Positions 33,180-41,460 of a stretch of 64,000 bases of DNA are shown piece by piece. The notes beneath the pieces were generated by a model. The model was not told the origin of the DNA. It did no database searches and was given only the letters and a program-made list of their open reading frames with translations. A program made the translations under genes and the position numbers. The DNA comes from Lentisphaerota bacterium (lineage in GTDB: Bacteria; Verrucomicrobiota; Kiritimatiellia; UBA8416; JAIOPI01): contig JAIOPI010000037.1 in assembly GCA_021413965.1 (NCBI GenBank), forward strand, positions 1 through 64,000, given 5' to 3'. Position 1 is the first letter of the stretch; each line of letters begins with the position of its first letter.

Positions 33180-34216
33180 CCAACCGTTCCGGATCGGACA
33201 CCCCACGAATTCCAACCCCGCCGCCCCCGAGATCCCCTCCACCGGAGCGGTGCCCCAAGGGCGGGGTGGGTCGTCCCTTGCTGAATCTGTTGAAGCTGCT
33301 CGTCAGCGCCGGGTTGATCTGGGCGCTGTACCGGCAGGTGCCGCTGGCGGAATTTCGCGCCCATGCGGCTGCGTTCCGCCCCGCGCCCATGGCCATCGTG
33401 TTGGTGCTACTCCTGCTCAACACGCTGCTCAGTTCGTGGAAATGGCAGATCCTGCTGCGCGCCGATGGCGTTGCCGTGCCGCTGTCCAAGCTCTTCGCGA
33501 GCTACCTCATCGGCACCTTCTGCAATCTCTTCCTGCCGTCCAGCATCGGCGGCGATGCCTACCGCGTCTACGACATCGCGCGCTACAGCTCGCGCGGCGC
33601 CAGCTCCTTCGCGTCCGTGCTCGCCGACCGCCTCTCCGGCTTCCTTGCACTCGTGGCGCTCGCCCTCGTCGCCGCGGTGCCCGTGGCGCTGCGCGCCCGC
33701 AACGCCGCCCTGCTCGCGCTCCCGCTGCTCGCCGCCGCCGCCATCGTGACCGCGCTTGTCTGCCTCTCGCGCCGCGCGCCCGCCCGCCTGCTGCTGAAGC
33801 TCACCCGCCTCGAACGCGTTCCGCGCGTGACCGGCCTCGTCGAGCGCGTGATCGACTGCTTCCAGCGCTACCAGCGCGAACCCGCCGTCGTCGCGCGCAT
33901 CATGGCCATCGCATTCGTCTTCCAGCTCTCCGTGATTGTCTGCGTGCGCCTGCTCGCCGCCTGCCTCGACATCCACGCCGCCTTCCGCTACTTCGCCGCG
34001 TTCGTGCCCCTCATCTCCCTGATGGAAGCGGCGCCGATCTCCATCTACGGCATCGGCGTGCGCGACGCCGGCTACGCCTTCTTCTTCGGCTTCGCCGGCC
34101 TCACCCCCGTCCAAACCCGCGCCCTCGCCCTCCTCTACCTCATCACCAACGTCCTCTACTCCCTCCTCGGCGGCGTGGTGTTCCTGTTCGCCAAACGAAA
34201 CCCACCCCAGCGCTGA
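33176..34216 (+). CDS. flippase-like protein of the LPG synthase TM / AglD family
   Basis: 346 residues. Eight or so hydrophobic helices follow residue 38. Family features are FLPSSIGGDAYRVYDIARY near residues 118-136, SVLADRLSGFLAL near 144, and ISIYGIGVRDAGYAFFFG near 288. Relatives (MprF N-domain, AglD) flip or transfer lipids or polyprenyl sugars. The first 35 residues (TPRIPTPPPPRSPPPERCPK and beyond) are partly encoded by half of a dispersed repeat (33229-33271) and are probably disordered. The ATGA overlap with the acyltransferase supports this start. Confidence 0.8.
   Translation: MTNRSGSDTPRIPTPPPPRSPPPERCPKGGVGRPLLNLLKLLVSAGLIWALYRQVPLAEFRAHAAAFRPAPMAIVLVLLLLNTLLSSWKWQILLRADGVAVPLSKLFASYLIGTFCNLFLPSSIGGDAYRVYDIARYSSRGASSFASVLADRLSGFLALVALALVAAVPVALRARNAALLALPLLAAAAIVTALVCLSRRAPARLLLKLTRLERVPRVTGLVERVIDCFQRYQREPAVVARIMAIAFVFQLSVIVCVRLLAACLDIHAAFRYFAAFVPLISLMEAAPISIYGIGVRDAGYAFFFGFAGLTPVQTRALALLYLITNVLYSLLGGVVFLFAKRNPPQR
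33229..33271. repeat. dispersed repeat family A, right half-copy inside coding sequence (A3)
   Basis: Starts GAGATCCCCTCC and ends GGGCGGGGTGGGT, the right half of the 101-bp element, located in frame in the N-terminal tail of the flippase-like gene. The left half is degenerate or missing. Confidence 0.7.
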
Positions 34217-34217
34217 C

Positions 34218-34319
34218 ACCCACCCCGCCCTACGGGCACCCCTCCGTTGGAGGGGATCTCGGATTTGGAGTTCGCCTAGATCCCCTCCCTGGGAGGGGTG
34301 CCCAACGGGCGGGGTGGGT
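34218..34319. repeat. dispersed palindromic repeat family A, full copy (A4), left of DUF559
   Basis: 102 bp with perfect terminal repeats ACCCACCCCG / CGGGGTGGGT and two internal CCCCTCC/GGAGGGG hairpins. It starts right after the stop of the flippase-like gene and overlaps the tail of the DUF559 frame. Confidence 0.85.
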
Positions 34320-34687
34320 TCCCCGCGTTCTCGGCAATCCATTTCCGTATGACACCCACCACCCGCTGCATATCGTGCTTCACATCCGCGTCCCAGAATC
34401 GCAGAAACCGAATGCCCAGCGCTTCCAGCCGCACCTGCCGCACGCGATCGGCTTCCGCATTGTCGTTGTGGCTCCCCCCATCCACCTCAATCGCAAGCCG
34501 CAGTTCACGACAGAAAAAAATCCACGATGTATTCGTCGATGGGCCGCTGCCGGTCGAAGTCGTAACCCAGCAGTTGCTTCCGACTGAGTTGCTTCCACAG
34601 CAGCACCTCCGCCAGCGTCATGTGCTGGCGCAGTTCACGCGCGCGCGCACGCAGTTTGGGATTGTAGGGGATGAAATCGGGTTTCAT
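34276..34687 (-). pseudogene. DUF559 (Vsr-like endonuclease fold) gene interrupted by a frameshift
   Basis: The first frame (from ATG 34687) reads MKPDFIPYNPKLRARAREL, then LAEVLLWKQL and DRQRPIDEYIVDFF, the N-terminal half of DUF559, a PD-(D/E)XK-type domain related to very-short-patch-repair nucleases. At a run of seven A (34514-34520; seven T on the coding strand) the frame stops. With one T fewer it continues as CRELRLAIEVDGGSHND and LGIRFLRFWDADVKHDM to about 34325. It keeps the Glu-x-Asp-Gly-Gly-x-His catalytic-type motif. The frame then runs into repeat A4. Causes could be true decay, a sequencing error in the homopolymer, or slippage. Bracketed on both sides by family A repeats. Confidence 0.8.
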
Positions 34688-34696
34688 TCGGATAAC

Positions 34697-34797
34697 ACCC
34701 ACCCCGGCCTTCGGCCCCCCCTCCGCAGGAGGGGATCGTGGTTTGTCTTTGCCGGAGATCCCCTCCCCCGGAGGGGTGCCCAACGGGCGGGGTGGGT
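34697..34797. repeat. dispersed palindromic repeat family A, full copy (A5), right of DUF559
   Basis: 101 bp, ends ACCCACCCCG / CGGGGTGGGT, with internal hairpins as in A4. It begins 9 bp upstream of the DUF559 start codon. The following 100 bp to the epimerase stop is pyrimidine-rich with no gene. Confidence 0.85.
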
Positions 34798-34895
34798 CCC
34801 CCACCCCGTTGAATGTTGGAAGTTGAACGTTCCCGCTCCCCCCCCCCATCCTTCCACCCGTCCACTCCCCCACCCTTCCCCCGTCCCCCGCCCCC

Positions 34896-35879
34896 CTACA
34901 GCAGCCCCTCCGCCTTGTACCAGGCGAACGTCCGCTTCAGGCCCTCGTCCAGCCCCACCTTCGGCTGGTAGCCGAGGTCGCGCTTGGCTTTGTCGATCTT
35001 GAACGCGCGGTTCTGGCGGTACCAGTCCACGCGCCGCGGAAAGATCGGCGGCGAAATGCCGAACGGCTTGCAGAGTTTCTCGCACACGTGCCCGGCCATC
35101 ACCACCGGCATCACCGGGTAATGCGGCACCTTCACGTCCACGTTCATGGACTTGCCCACGCGCCGCACGAGGTCCTCGATCGACACGTACTGCTCGTCCG
35201 CAATCAGGTAGGCCTGCCCCACGCCCTGGCCCGGCTGTTGCGCCAGCACCAGCGCGTCGACCAGGTTGTCGATGTACAACGGGTGATACAGCGTCTTGCC
35301 GCTGCCGAACATCGGAAAGCGCCCCGACGCCACGCGCTTGTAGATGAGGTAAAACCGCTCCGGATCCCCCGGCCCGTAAATCGCCGCCGGCCGCACGATC
35401 AGCGCCGGCAGCCCGTTCTTCGCGAACTCCAGCGTGATCGGCTCGGCCTCGTACTTCGTCTGCTGGTAATAGTCCGCCGGCTTGATCGGCGCATCCTCGC
35501 CCCCCGGCGGATTGTCCACATTCCCATGCACGCCGCAGGTGCTGCAGTAGATGAACTTCTTCACGCCCGCGGCTTTGGCTTCCTCGAGCATGATCCGCGT
35601 GCCGCCGACGTTGACGTCCGAGTAGTGCTTCTCCGGCACATTCATCTCGCGAAACGCCGCCGCCAGGTGCTGCACCACCTCCACGCCCTTGACGCAACGC
35701 CGCGCGCACTCGCGGTCCGTCACCGTCCCGATCACGACCTCGGCGCCCCAGTCGCGCAGTTCCTGCGTCTTGACGCCTTCCTTGTAGTCCAGCGCCACCA
35801 CCTGGTGCCCGTCGTCCAGCAGCCGCTTGACCAGCGCCTTGCCCGTAAATCCCGTTCCGCCCGTCACCAAAATCTTCAT
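34896..35879 (-). CDS. NAD-dependent epimerase/dehydratase (extended SDR)
   Basis: 327 residues from ATG 35879, preceded by GGAGG at 4 bp. The Rossmann motif KILVTGGTGFTGKALVKRL opens the protein (TGGTGFTG = TGxxGxxG). The active-site region has FIYCSTCGVHGN (Ser/Thr) and YYQQTKYEAEP, i.e. YxxxK near residue 143-147, and RPAAIYGPGDPERFYL follows. It probably modifies a nucleotide sugar or a sterol/prenyl-like substrate; the PVMPVVMAGHVCEKLCKPFG segment resembles 3-beta-HSD-like SDRs. It is divergent from the flippase-propeller fusion. Confidence 0.85.
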   Translation of the reverse strand: MKILVTGGTGFTGKALVKRLLDDGHQVVALDYKEGVKTQELRDWGAEVVIGTVTDRECARRCVKGVEVVQHLAAAFREMNVPEKHYSDVNVGGTRIMLEEAKAAGVKKFIYCSTCGVHGNVDNPPGGEDAPIKPADYYQQTKYEAEPITLEFAKNGLPALIVRPAAIYGPGDPERFYLIYKRVASGRFPMFGSGKTLYHPLYIDNLVDALVLAQQPGQGVGQAYLIADEQYVSIEDLVRRVGKSMNVDVKVPHYPVMPVVMAGHVCEKLCKPFGISPPIFPRRVDWYRQNRAFKIDKAKRDLGYQPKVGLDEGLKRTFAWYKAEGLL

Positions 35880-36144
35880 CGATCCTCCACCCTCAGTCGC
35901 GGCCGCTCGACGTGAACACAAGTTCCCCATCTTAGCGAAATCCCACCCCGCTGCAATCCCATCCACCGCCCCTGAAACGGCGGGAGTTGGAAGGAAGGAA
36001 GACTGGATGCAGGGGCAATCCCGCGCCGTTTCGTGCGGTTCCGATCCTTCCAGTCTTTCATTCCCCCCACGCTTCCGCAGTTCCAGGCCGCCCGCCCCCT
36101 CCCCGTTTCCTTCCGCCCCCGCCCCCCGCCTGCTACACTCCCCC

Positions 36145-38298
36145 ATGCGCCACGTCCTTCGACACACCGGCAAACTGCTGCTGTCGCTCGCCATCTCCGC
36201 GGCGCTCGTCGCCCTCCTCCTGCACCTCACCGCCGGTCCCGGCAACGCGCAACTGCCCGAACTGCCTGCTGTCCTGCGCCGCACCGCCTCGCCCGGCATC
36301 GCCGCCTACGCCGCCCTGCTCATCCTCGGCGCCCTGCTCCGCGCCTGGCGCTTCCGCCTCCTCCTCGCGGCCGGCACCACCACGCCCCCACCCCCTTTCG
36401 GCCTCATTGCCCTCGTCACCGCCGTCCGCAACATGGCCGTGGACCTGCTCCCCGCGCGCCTCGGCGAACTGAGCTACGTCGCGCTCCTGAACCGCGGCTG
36501 CCGCGTCGCCGCCGAGCGCTGCTTCTCCTCGCTCTCCGTCAGCTTCGTCTGCGATCTCCTCGCCCTCGTCGCCCTGATCGTGCTGCTGGCGCTGCGCCAG
36601 GCCGCCACCGGCGCCACCGCCCTCCCGCTGGGCGCCCTGCTCCTCGGCCTCTCCATTCCCGTCGCCCTCATCACGGCCGCTGTCTTCGGCGGCGTGCGCC
36701 CCGTCGCGCGCCTCCTCCGCGCCCTGCCCGCGCGCCTGACCGCGTGGCTGCATCTCGCACGCCTGCTCGACTTCCTCACCCGTCTCGCCGATGCCATCGC
36801 TGCCGCTGCGCGCAGCGGCGTCCTCGTCCCCGTGCTGGCCCTCTCCCTGTGCGTGCGCCTCACCAAGTACACCGGTCTCTTCCTGCTCTATCGCGGTGTC
36901 ACGGCCGCCAGCTTCCCCGACCTCCACGCTGCCTCGTTCACCCAGGTGATGCTCGCCCTCATTGGGGGTGAAGCCGGCGCCAGCCTTGCCATCCCCACCT
37001 TCATGGGCTTCGGCACCTACGAAGCTGGCAGCCTCATCGCCCTCGCCTGGTCCGGCTTCGCCGCCGCCGCCTCCACCCTCGCCATGCTCGCCGTGCACAT
37101 CTGGAGCCAGTCCGTCGATTACCTCATCGGCGGCGCCGCCCTCATCGCCTTCCTCTACACCGCCCGCCGCGCTCCCTCTGTTCGCTCCTTGTCCGCCTCC
37201 TCATCCCCGCACATGCCCACCGATGCGAGGACGAAGGACGAGGATGATGATAAACGTTGCCCCCCCCTCGCCCTCGCCGCCACGCTCATGCTCCTTCTCG
37301 CGCTCGCCTCCGCCACCTCCATCTGGCTCCTGCGCGCCCGCGCCGCCCGCCAGGCCGGCGCCACCCAAGCGCCGCCGCCCGGCGCGCCCGTCGCCGCCCC
37401 GCCCGCCGATGTCGTGGCCTCCACGCAGCAACTCACCGCCCTGCTGCACGGCTTCGTCGTCTGGTGCTCCAATCGCGACGGCAACCACGAGCTCTACCGC
37501 ATGGACCTGCCCGGCCGCGCCATGTCCCGCCTCACCCGCAACCCCCACGTCGACACCATGCCGCGCCTGTCCCCCGACGGCACGCGCGTCGTGTTCGTGC
37601 GCTCGCAGCTGCCCTGGGTGTCTCAGCGCAATGAACGCCTGTGGGACGTCTACGTCCTGGACCTCGCCACCGGCGCCGAGCGCCTCGTGGCGCGCTCGGG
37701 CTATTCCCCCACCTGGACCGCCGACGGGACGGCGGTCCTGTTCGAGCGGGATGGAAGCAGCGTGGTCTCCCACACGCTCAGCACCGGCGATGAGCGCGTG
37801 CTGTTCCGTGCCGCCGACGCCGGCCTCCCGGCAGACACCACGTTGCAGACGCCATCGGTGAGTGCCGCCGGCGACCGCCTCGCCACCACGCTGCGCGGAT
37901 CGCGCCGCGCCACGGCCGTCATCACGCACGACGGGACGGTGCACCGCATCGGCGGCGGTTGCCAGATTGCCTGGGGCCCCGGCGATGCGTACTTGTACGA
38001 CGTCGATCACGGCGGCCGAGGCGAGAACGCGATCTACCGCATCGACCCCGCCACGTGGCGCCTCACCCCCTGGCTCGATCTGCCCGGCGCCTACAGCCAC
38101 GAATACTTTCCCCGCGTCTCGCCCGACGGCCAGTGGCTCGTGCTCGGCGCCGCCGCCGAAGGCCATGAACACGACACCGCCGATTACGAAATCTTCCTCT
38201 GGCGCATCGGCTCCCCGCCCGCCTCCGCCGCCCGCCTCACCTTCCACACCGGCAACGACTGCTGGCCCGATGTCTGGATAAATCCAACGCCACACTAA
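36145..38298 (+). CDS. fusion: flippase-like (LPG synthase TM) domain plus WD40/TolB-like beta-propeller
   Basis: 717 residues in one frame. Residues 1-345 form a polytopic AglD/LPG-synthase-type domain (DLLPARLGELSYVALLNRG near 98; GEAGASLAIPTFMGFGTYE near 275). After a basic/acidic linker (about 350-375) another hydrophobic helix (LALAATLMLLLALASATS) leads to a soluble C-terminal domain of about 300 residues with PD40 repeats: MPRLSPDGTRVVF, YSPTWTADGTAVLF, FPRVSPDGQWLVLGA. The propeller should be extracytoplasmic. TACACT lies 5 bp before the ATG, so the mRNA may lack a leader. I know neither domain order as a standard family. Confidence 0.75.
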   Translation: MRHVLRHTGKLLLSLAISAALVALLLHLTAGPGNAQLPELPAVLRRTASPGIAAYAALLILGALLRAWRFRLLLAAGTTTPPPPFGLIALVTAVRNMAVDLLPARLGELSYVALLNRGCRVAAERCFSSLSVSFVCDLLALVALIVLLALRQAATGATALPLGALLLGLSIPVALITAAVFGGVRPVARLLRALPARLTAWLHLARLLDFLTRLADAIAAAARSGVLVPVLALSLCVRLTKYTGLFLLYRGVTAASFPDLHAASFTQVMLALIGGEAGASLAIPTFMGFGTYEAGSLIALAWSGFAAAASTLAMLAVHIWSQSVDYLIGGAALIAFLYTARRAPSVRSLSASSSPHMPTDARTKDEDDDKRCPPLALAATLMLLLALASATSIWLLRARAARQAGATQAPPPGAPVAAPPADVVASTQQLTALLHGFVVWCSNRDGNHELYRMDLPGRAMSRLTRNPHVDTMPRLSPDGTRVVFVRSQLPWVSQRNERLWDVYVLDLATGAERLVARSGYSPTWTADGTAVLFERDGSSVVSHTLSTGDERVLFRAADAGLPADTTLQTPSVSAAGDRLATTLRGSRRATAVITHDGTVHRIGGGCQIAWGPGDAYLYDVDHGGRGENAIYRIDPATWRLTPWLDLPGAYSHEYFPRVSPDGQWLVLGAAAEGHEHDTADYEIFLWRIGSPPASAARLTFHTGNDCWPDVWINPTPH

Positions 38299-38323
38299 CC
38301 GCCCCACCTGCGCGTCACCAAGG

Positions 38324-38346
38324 TGGCCCGCGACCTCCGGGCGCGG
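38324..38346. repeat. short dispersed repeat family E, copy 2
   Basis: 23 bp identical to 41298-41320, with core CCCGCGACCTCCGGGCGCGG. Located just after the flippase-propeller gene. Confidence 0.7.
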
Positions 38347-38471
38347 GCGCCTCCCCATTGGCGCACCCGCTGTATCCTCAGGGAATTCATCTGTACGCCA
38401 TGCCGGCGAATCGCTAGGATTCCCGCCTTCAAGCAAGTCGCATGTGGGATGCGCGGATGTGGGGGCTGTTC

Positions 38472-39119
38472 ATGATCCAACGACTACGAATGTCCATCAG
38501 GCACCTTCTGGCGTTCACGCTCATCGTCGCCGGCATCGGTTGCGAACCCAGTGGCGGCGGCGGCGGTGGATCCAGCAACGACTTCGGCGACAACGACCCC
38601 AACCTCGTGGTCGCGTTTGGCGACAGCATCACCGAAGGACAGGGGCTGTCCGGCGGCGAGACCTACCCCTCACAGCTTGCCGCCCAAACGGGCCGGCCGG
38701 TCATTAACAGCGGCAACGGCGGCGAGAAGAGCAGCGGCGGCCTGGAACGCGTCGGCGGTGTGCTCGCCCGTTACAAGCCCGGCTACCTGCTGGTGCTGTA
38801 CGGCGCCAACGACCTGATTTTCGACCGCGACCTGCAGGACATCGTGGCCAATCTGCGCGGCATCGTGCAGGCCGCCAAGGCCAACCACACAGTCCCGATC
38901 ATCGCCACACTCACCCCGACCTTCCCCTACCATGATTTCATCAGCGGCGGGGTGGTGGCACTCAACCCCCTGATCAAGCAAATGGCCAGCGAAGAAGGCG
39001 TGGCGGTGGCCGATCTCTATGGGCCGCTCAACGACGTGTCGCTGTTCCAGTCTGACGGCCTGCACCCCACCGCGGCGGGGGCCGGCAAGATTGCGTCCGT
39101 GTTCGCCGGCAAATTGTGA
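38472..39119 (+). CDS. GDSL/SGNH-family lipase-esterase, probable lipoprotein
   Basis: 215 residues from ATG 38472; GTG or ATG alternatives exist either side. The N-terminus MIQRLRMSIRHLLAFTLIVA is a signal peptide followed by GIGC, an acceptable lipobox, and a Gly/Ser linker. The SGNH blocks are all present: VAFGDSITEGQG (Ser nucleophile), SGNGGEKSSG, YGANDLIFD and SDGLHPTAAGA (Asp-His). Related to TesA/TAP esterases, expected in the periplasm. The DUF/GT2 neighbours suggest deacylation of an envelope glycan or lipid; the substrate is not shown. Confidence 0.88.
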   Translation: MIQRLRMSIRHLLAFTLIVAGIGCEPSGGGGGGSSNDFGDNDPNLVVAFGDSITEGQGLSGGETYPSQLAAQTGRPVINSGNGGEKSSGGLERVGGVLARYKPGYLLVLYGANDLIFDRDLQDIVANLRGIVQAAKANHTVPIIATLTPTFPYHDFISGGVVALNPLIKQMASEEGVAVADLYGPLNDVSLFQSDGLHPTAAGAGKIASVFAGKL

Positions 39120-39188
39120 GGCTGGCCTGATCATCCGTGCCAAACATGTTATCCGTGGTGACCGCCGTATGTTCTGAGGTGAGTGCGC

Positions 39189-39893
39189 ATGCCCGTTTCC
39201 ATTGTCGTGCCGGTCTATAACGAAGAAGACAACGTCCCGCTGCTCGCCGCGGAACTGGCGGCCCTCGCGCCCACCCTCCCCAGCCTGGAAATCCTGCTCG
39301 TCGATGACGGCAGCCGCGATGCCACGTGGGCGCGCATTCAGGACGCCGAACGCCAGCACCCCGGCGTGCGCGGCGTGCGGTGCCCCGCCAACCGCGGCCA
39401 GACCAGCGCCATGATCACCGGCATGCGCGCGGCCCGCGGCGACGTCATTGTCCTGATTGACGGCGACCTCCAGAACGATCCCAAGGACATCCCGAGCCTC
39501 GTGGCTGAGCTGAAGGAGTTCGACGCCGTCTGCGGCTACCGCGCCAAACGGCGCGACACCTGGTCACGGCGCGTCGCGTCACGGGTGGGAAATCGGATCC
39601 GCAACTGGGTCACCCATGACGGCCTGCGAGACACCGGCTGCAGCCTCAAGGCGATCCGCGCCGCGCTTGTCGCCGACGTGCCGCCCGTGGATGGCGCCCA
39701 TCGCTTCCTTGCCGCCTACTTCAGCCTGCACGGCCGGCGCATCAAGGAAATGCCCGTCAATCACCGCCCGCGCCAGCACGGCGAATCCAAGTACACGAAC
39801 TGGATGCGCCTGCCCCGTACCGCCTTCGATCTGATCGGCTTCACCTGGTACCGCAAACGCCTCCTGAAGCACCTCTCCCCCTCCGCCTCCTGA
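39189..39893 (+). CDS. GT2 glycosyltransferase (DPM1/GtrB-like, without C-terminal helices)
   Basis: 234 residues from ATG 39189, with GAGGTGA 6 bp upstream. GT-A motifs: VPVYNEEDNVPLLAAE at residues 6-21, VDDGSRDATW near 39, IDGDLQNDPKDIP near 91 and the polyprenyl-P-sugar synthase pattern VNHRPRQHGESKY near 190. It lacks the two C-terminal membrane helices of the other GT2 proteins here. The next gene encodes a LAB_N protein and the pair (GT2 plus LAB_N) is often seen with ArnT-like enzymes. Confidence 0.83.
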   Translation: MPVSIVVPVYNEEDNVPLLAAELAALAPTLPSLEILLVDDGSRDATWARIQDAERQHPGVRGVRCPANRGQTSAMITGMRAARGDVIVLIDGDLQNDPKDIPSLVAELKEFDAVCGYRAKRRDTWSRRVASRVGNRIRNWVTHDGLRDTGCSLKAIRAALVADVPPVDGAHRFLAAYFSLHGRRIKEMPVNHRPRQHGESKYTNWMRLPRTAFDLIGFTWYRKRLLKHLSPSAS

Positions 39894-39940
39894 CAGCGCC
39901 CGTCGAACGTCGACGGTGGCTGTTCGATGTTCTTCTCGAC

Positions 39941-40020
39941 AAGGATTGCTCCCGCAGAGTCGCAGAGCAGACGGAGGACATCTTTTCGCCCGAACCGGTG
40001 AGAGGCCGGTTGGGGCCTTG
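39941..40020. repeat. dispersed palindromic repeat family C, partial copy
   Basis: Contains CTCCCGCAGAG and a 24-bp stretch (39988-40011) identical, in inverse orientation, to 45301-45324. Lies in the gap between two convergent genes; the other half of the palindrome is missing. Confidence 0.7.
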
Positions 40021-40075
40021 ACCGTAACCATTCACGCGCCATCCGTAGGCACACCACCGAGCCGGACCGCCCCTC

Positions 40076-40411
40076 TCACCCCCCGCCGGATGGCGGGGAC
40101 GGTGCGGTCTTTTTCAGCAGCCGCAGGTTGCGGCCGTACATGATGGGCAGGAAGACGAAGCTCAGGATCACCGGCAGCTTGTCCACGTGCAACGCATAGA
40201 TCAGCGAGATCAAACTGCCCCAGAAGCTCAAGTGCCAGAAAATGGGCGGGATGATGATCTTGCCGTGGCGCTCCGACTTGATCCACTGAATGAGGAAGCG
40301 CGAGGTGAACAGCGCGTTGCCGAACAACCCGATGTACGTCCACCACGCCGACTCCACATACAGCCACGGGCAGACGGGTCCCAGCCACGGTTGCAGAAAC
40401 ATGGAATTCAT
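40076..40411 (-). CDS. LAB_N domain membrane protein
   Basis: 111 residues from ATG 40411, preceded by GGAG at 7 bp. It matches the lipid-A-biosynthesis N-terminal domain: YIGLFGNALFTSRFLIQWIK followed by SERHGKIIIPPIFWHLSFWG, then a third helix LPVILSFVFLPIMYGRNLRL. Three transmembrane helices. Such proteins occur next to GT2 and ArnT-like genes; their biochemical role is unclear. It is convergent with the GT2 gene at 39189 and downstream of a methyltransferase gene. Confidence 0.82.
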   Translation of the reverse strand: MNSMFLQPWLGPVCPWLYVESAWWTYIGLFGNALFTSRFLIQWIKSERHGKIIIPPIFWHLSFWGSLISLIYALHVDKLPVILSFVFLPIMYGRNLRLLKKTAPSPPSGGG

Positions 40412-40508
40412 CGTTTTCTCCACGCAGACACACGCGCCCGCGGCCATCCTGCCGGGGCAAGACCTGCCACTCCCGGCCTGTCAATGCCCCTGAATCCTTG
40501 TGACTCGA

Positions 40509-41279
40509 TCATGCCCCGGCGCTTGCCCGCCGCTCCAGCTTCAGCACCACGGGCGAACCGAACGCGCGCGTCAGGCCCGCCAGCCGGCAGCCCCCTTCCA
40601 CCAACGCGGCGAGCGGCTGGCACCGCATGGCACGATACAGCACCATGGGCATGAAGAACTGACGGTAGCTCGCCACCACGTCGAACCCGTGACGCGCAAA
40701 TGCCGCCTCCACCTGCCCGGGCTCGAAGGCCTGCCAGTGCCGCGTGTTGCGCTCGATACGCTGCTTCGCGCCGAAGAGCGCCGGTGCAATCCGGTTCAGC
40801 CCGCCCGCGTTGGGATAGTCCACGATGATGGCACGGTCTGCGACCCGGCAGTACTCCGCAATCAGAGCCTCCCACGCCGCCACATGCGCCAGCATGCGCA
40901 CGGACACCACGGTGTGAAAGGCACGCGCGGCCACCGGCAACTGGAGCGCCGGGCTCACGATGAACGGGCAGTCCCGCGTCAGCGCATGAGCCGATGCCCG
41001 CGCCCGGCAGGTCTCGGCGCTGCCGTGCAACGTCATCGCGTACCCCGCCCGCCGCATGGGCTCCGCCAGCTGGATATGCCCGCCGCCCACATCCAGGATC
41101 GTGATCCCGCGATCCGGATCAAGCATCCGCATCACGGCCTGCTCCTGCACCTTCAGGAACCAGGCTCCCGTCGTCCCCGCAAAACGCGTGGCATAGTCCT
41201 CGGATGCCGTCGAAATGTCCGGCGCATCCTGCTCACGCACATCGTCCATGCTCGCCTTGTCCAAATGCGTCCGCCTCAT
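40509..41279 (-). CDS. class I SAM-dependent methyltransferase
   Basis: 256 residues. The SAM-binding motif I is ITILDVGGGHIQLAEPMRRA near residues 59-78. Motif II/III area: LTRDCPFIVSPALQLPVAA; VVSVRMLAHVAAWEALI near residue 125 and AIIVDYPNAGGLNRIAPALF near 150 are typical of Methyltransf_11/25. The C-terminus has a short hydrophobic FFMPMVLYRAM. It probably methylates a small molecule or sugar; target unknown. It is convergent in expression with nothing close upstream. Confidence 0.85.
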   Translation of the reverse strand: MRRTHLDKASMDDVREQDAPDISTASEDYATRFAGTTGAWFLKVQEQAVMRMLDPDRGITILDVGGGHIQLAEPMRRAGYAMTLHGSAETCRARASAHALTRDCPFIVSPALQLPVAARAFHTVVSVRMLAHVAAWEALIAEYCRVADRAIIVDYPNAGGLNRIAPALFGAKQRIERNTRHWQAFEPGQVEAAFARHGFDVVASYRQFFMPMVLYRAMRCQPLAALVEGGCRLAGLTRAFGSPVVLKLERRASAGA

Positions 41280-41297
41280 TCATGCCTTCACGGGAGA

Positions 41298-41320
41298 TGG
41301 CCCGCGACCTCCGGGCGCGG
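41298..41320. repeat. short dispersed repeat family E, copy 3
   Basis: Identical over 23 bp to 38324-38346. Lies in the divergent gap between the methyltransferase and the GT39-like gene. Confidence 0.7.
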
Positions 41321-41460
41321 CCAAACACTAACAACCGCGGCACGCCCCACAAAGCAAATTCCGGTGGCTGGCCGTGGCGGGCTGCCGTATGCTGGCCCGA
41401 ATCCTGAAACCCGTTGCATGACATGTCGTCGCCGCGGACAAGCGGTGGCAGGTTCGCCAT

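Noticed and set aside
40079..40114. Hairpin plus T5 resembling a terminator
   Set aside because: It lies inside the 3' coding end of the LAB_N gene, and the T-run is 12 bp away from the stem.
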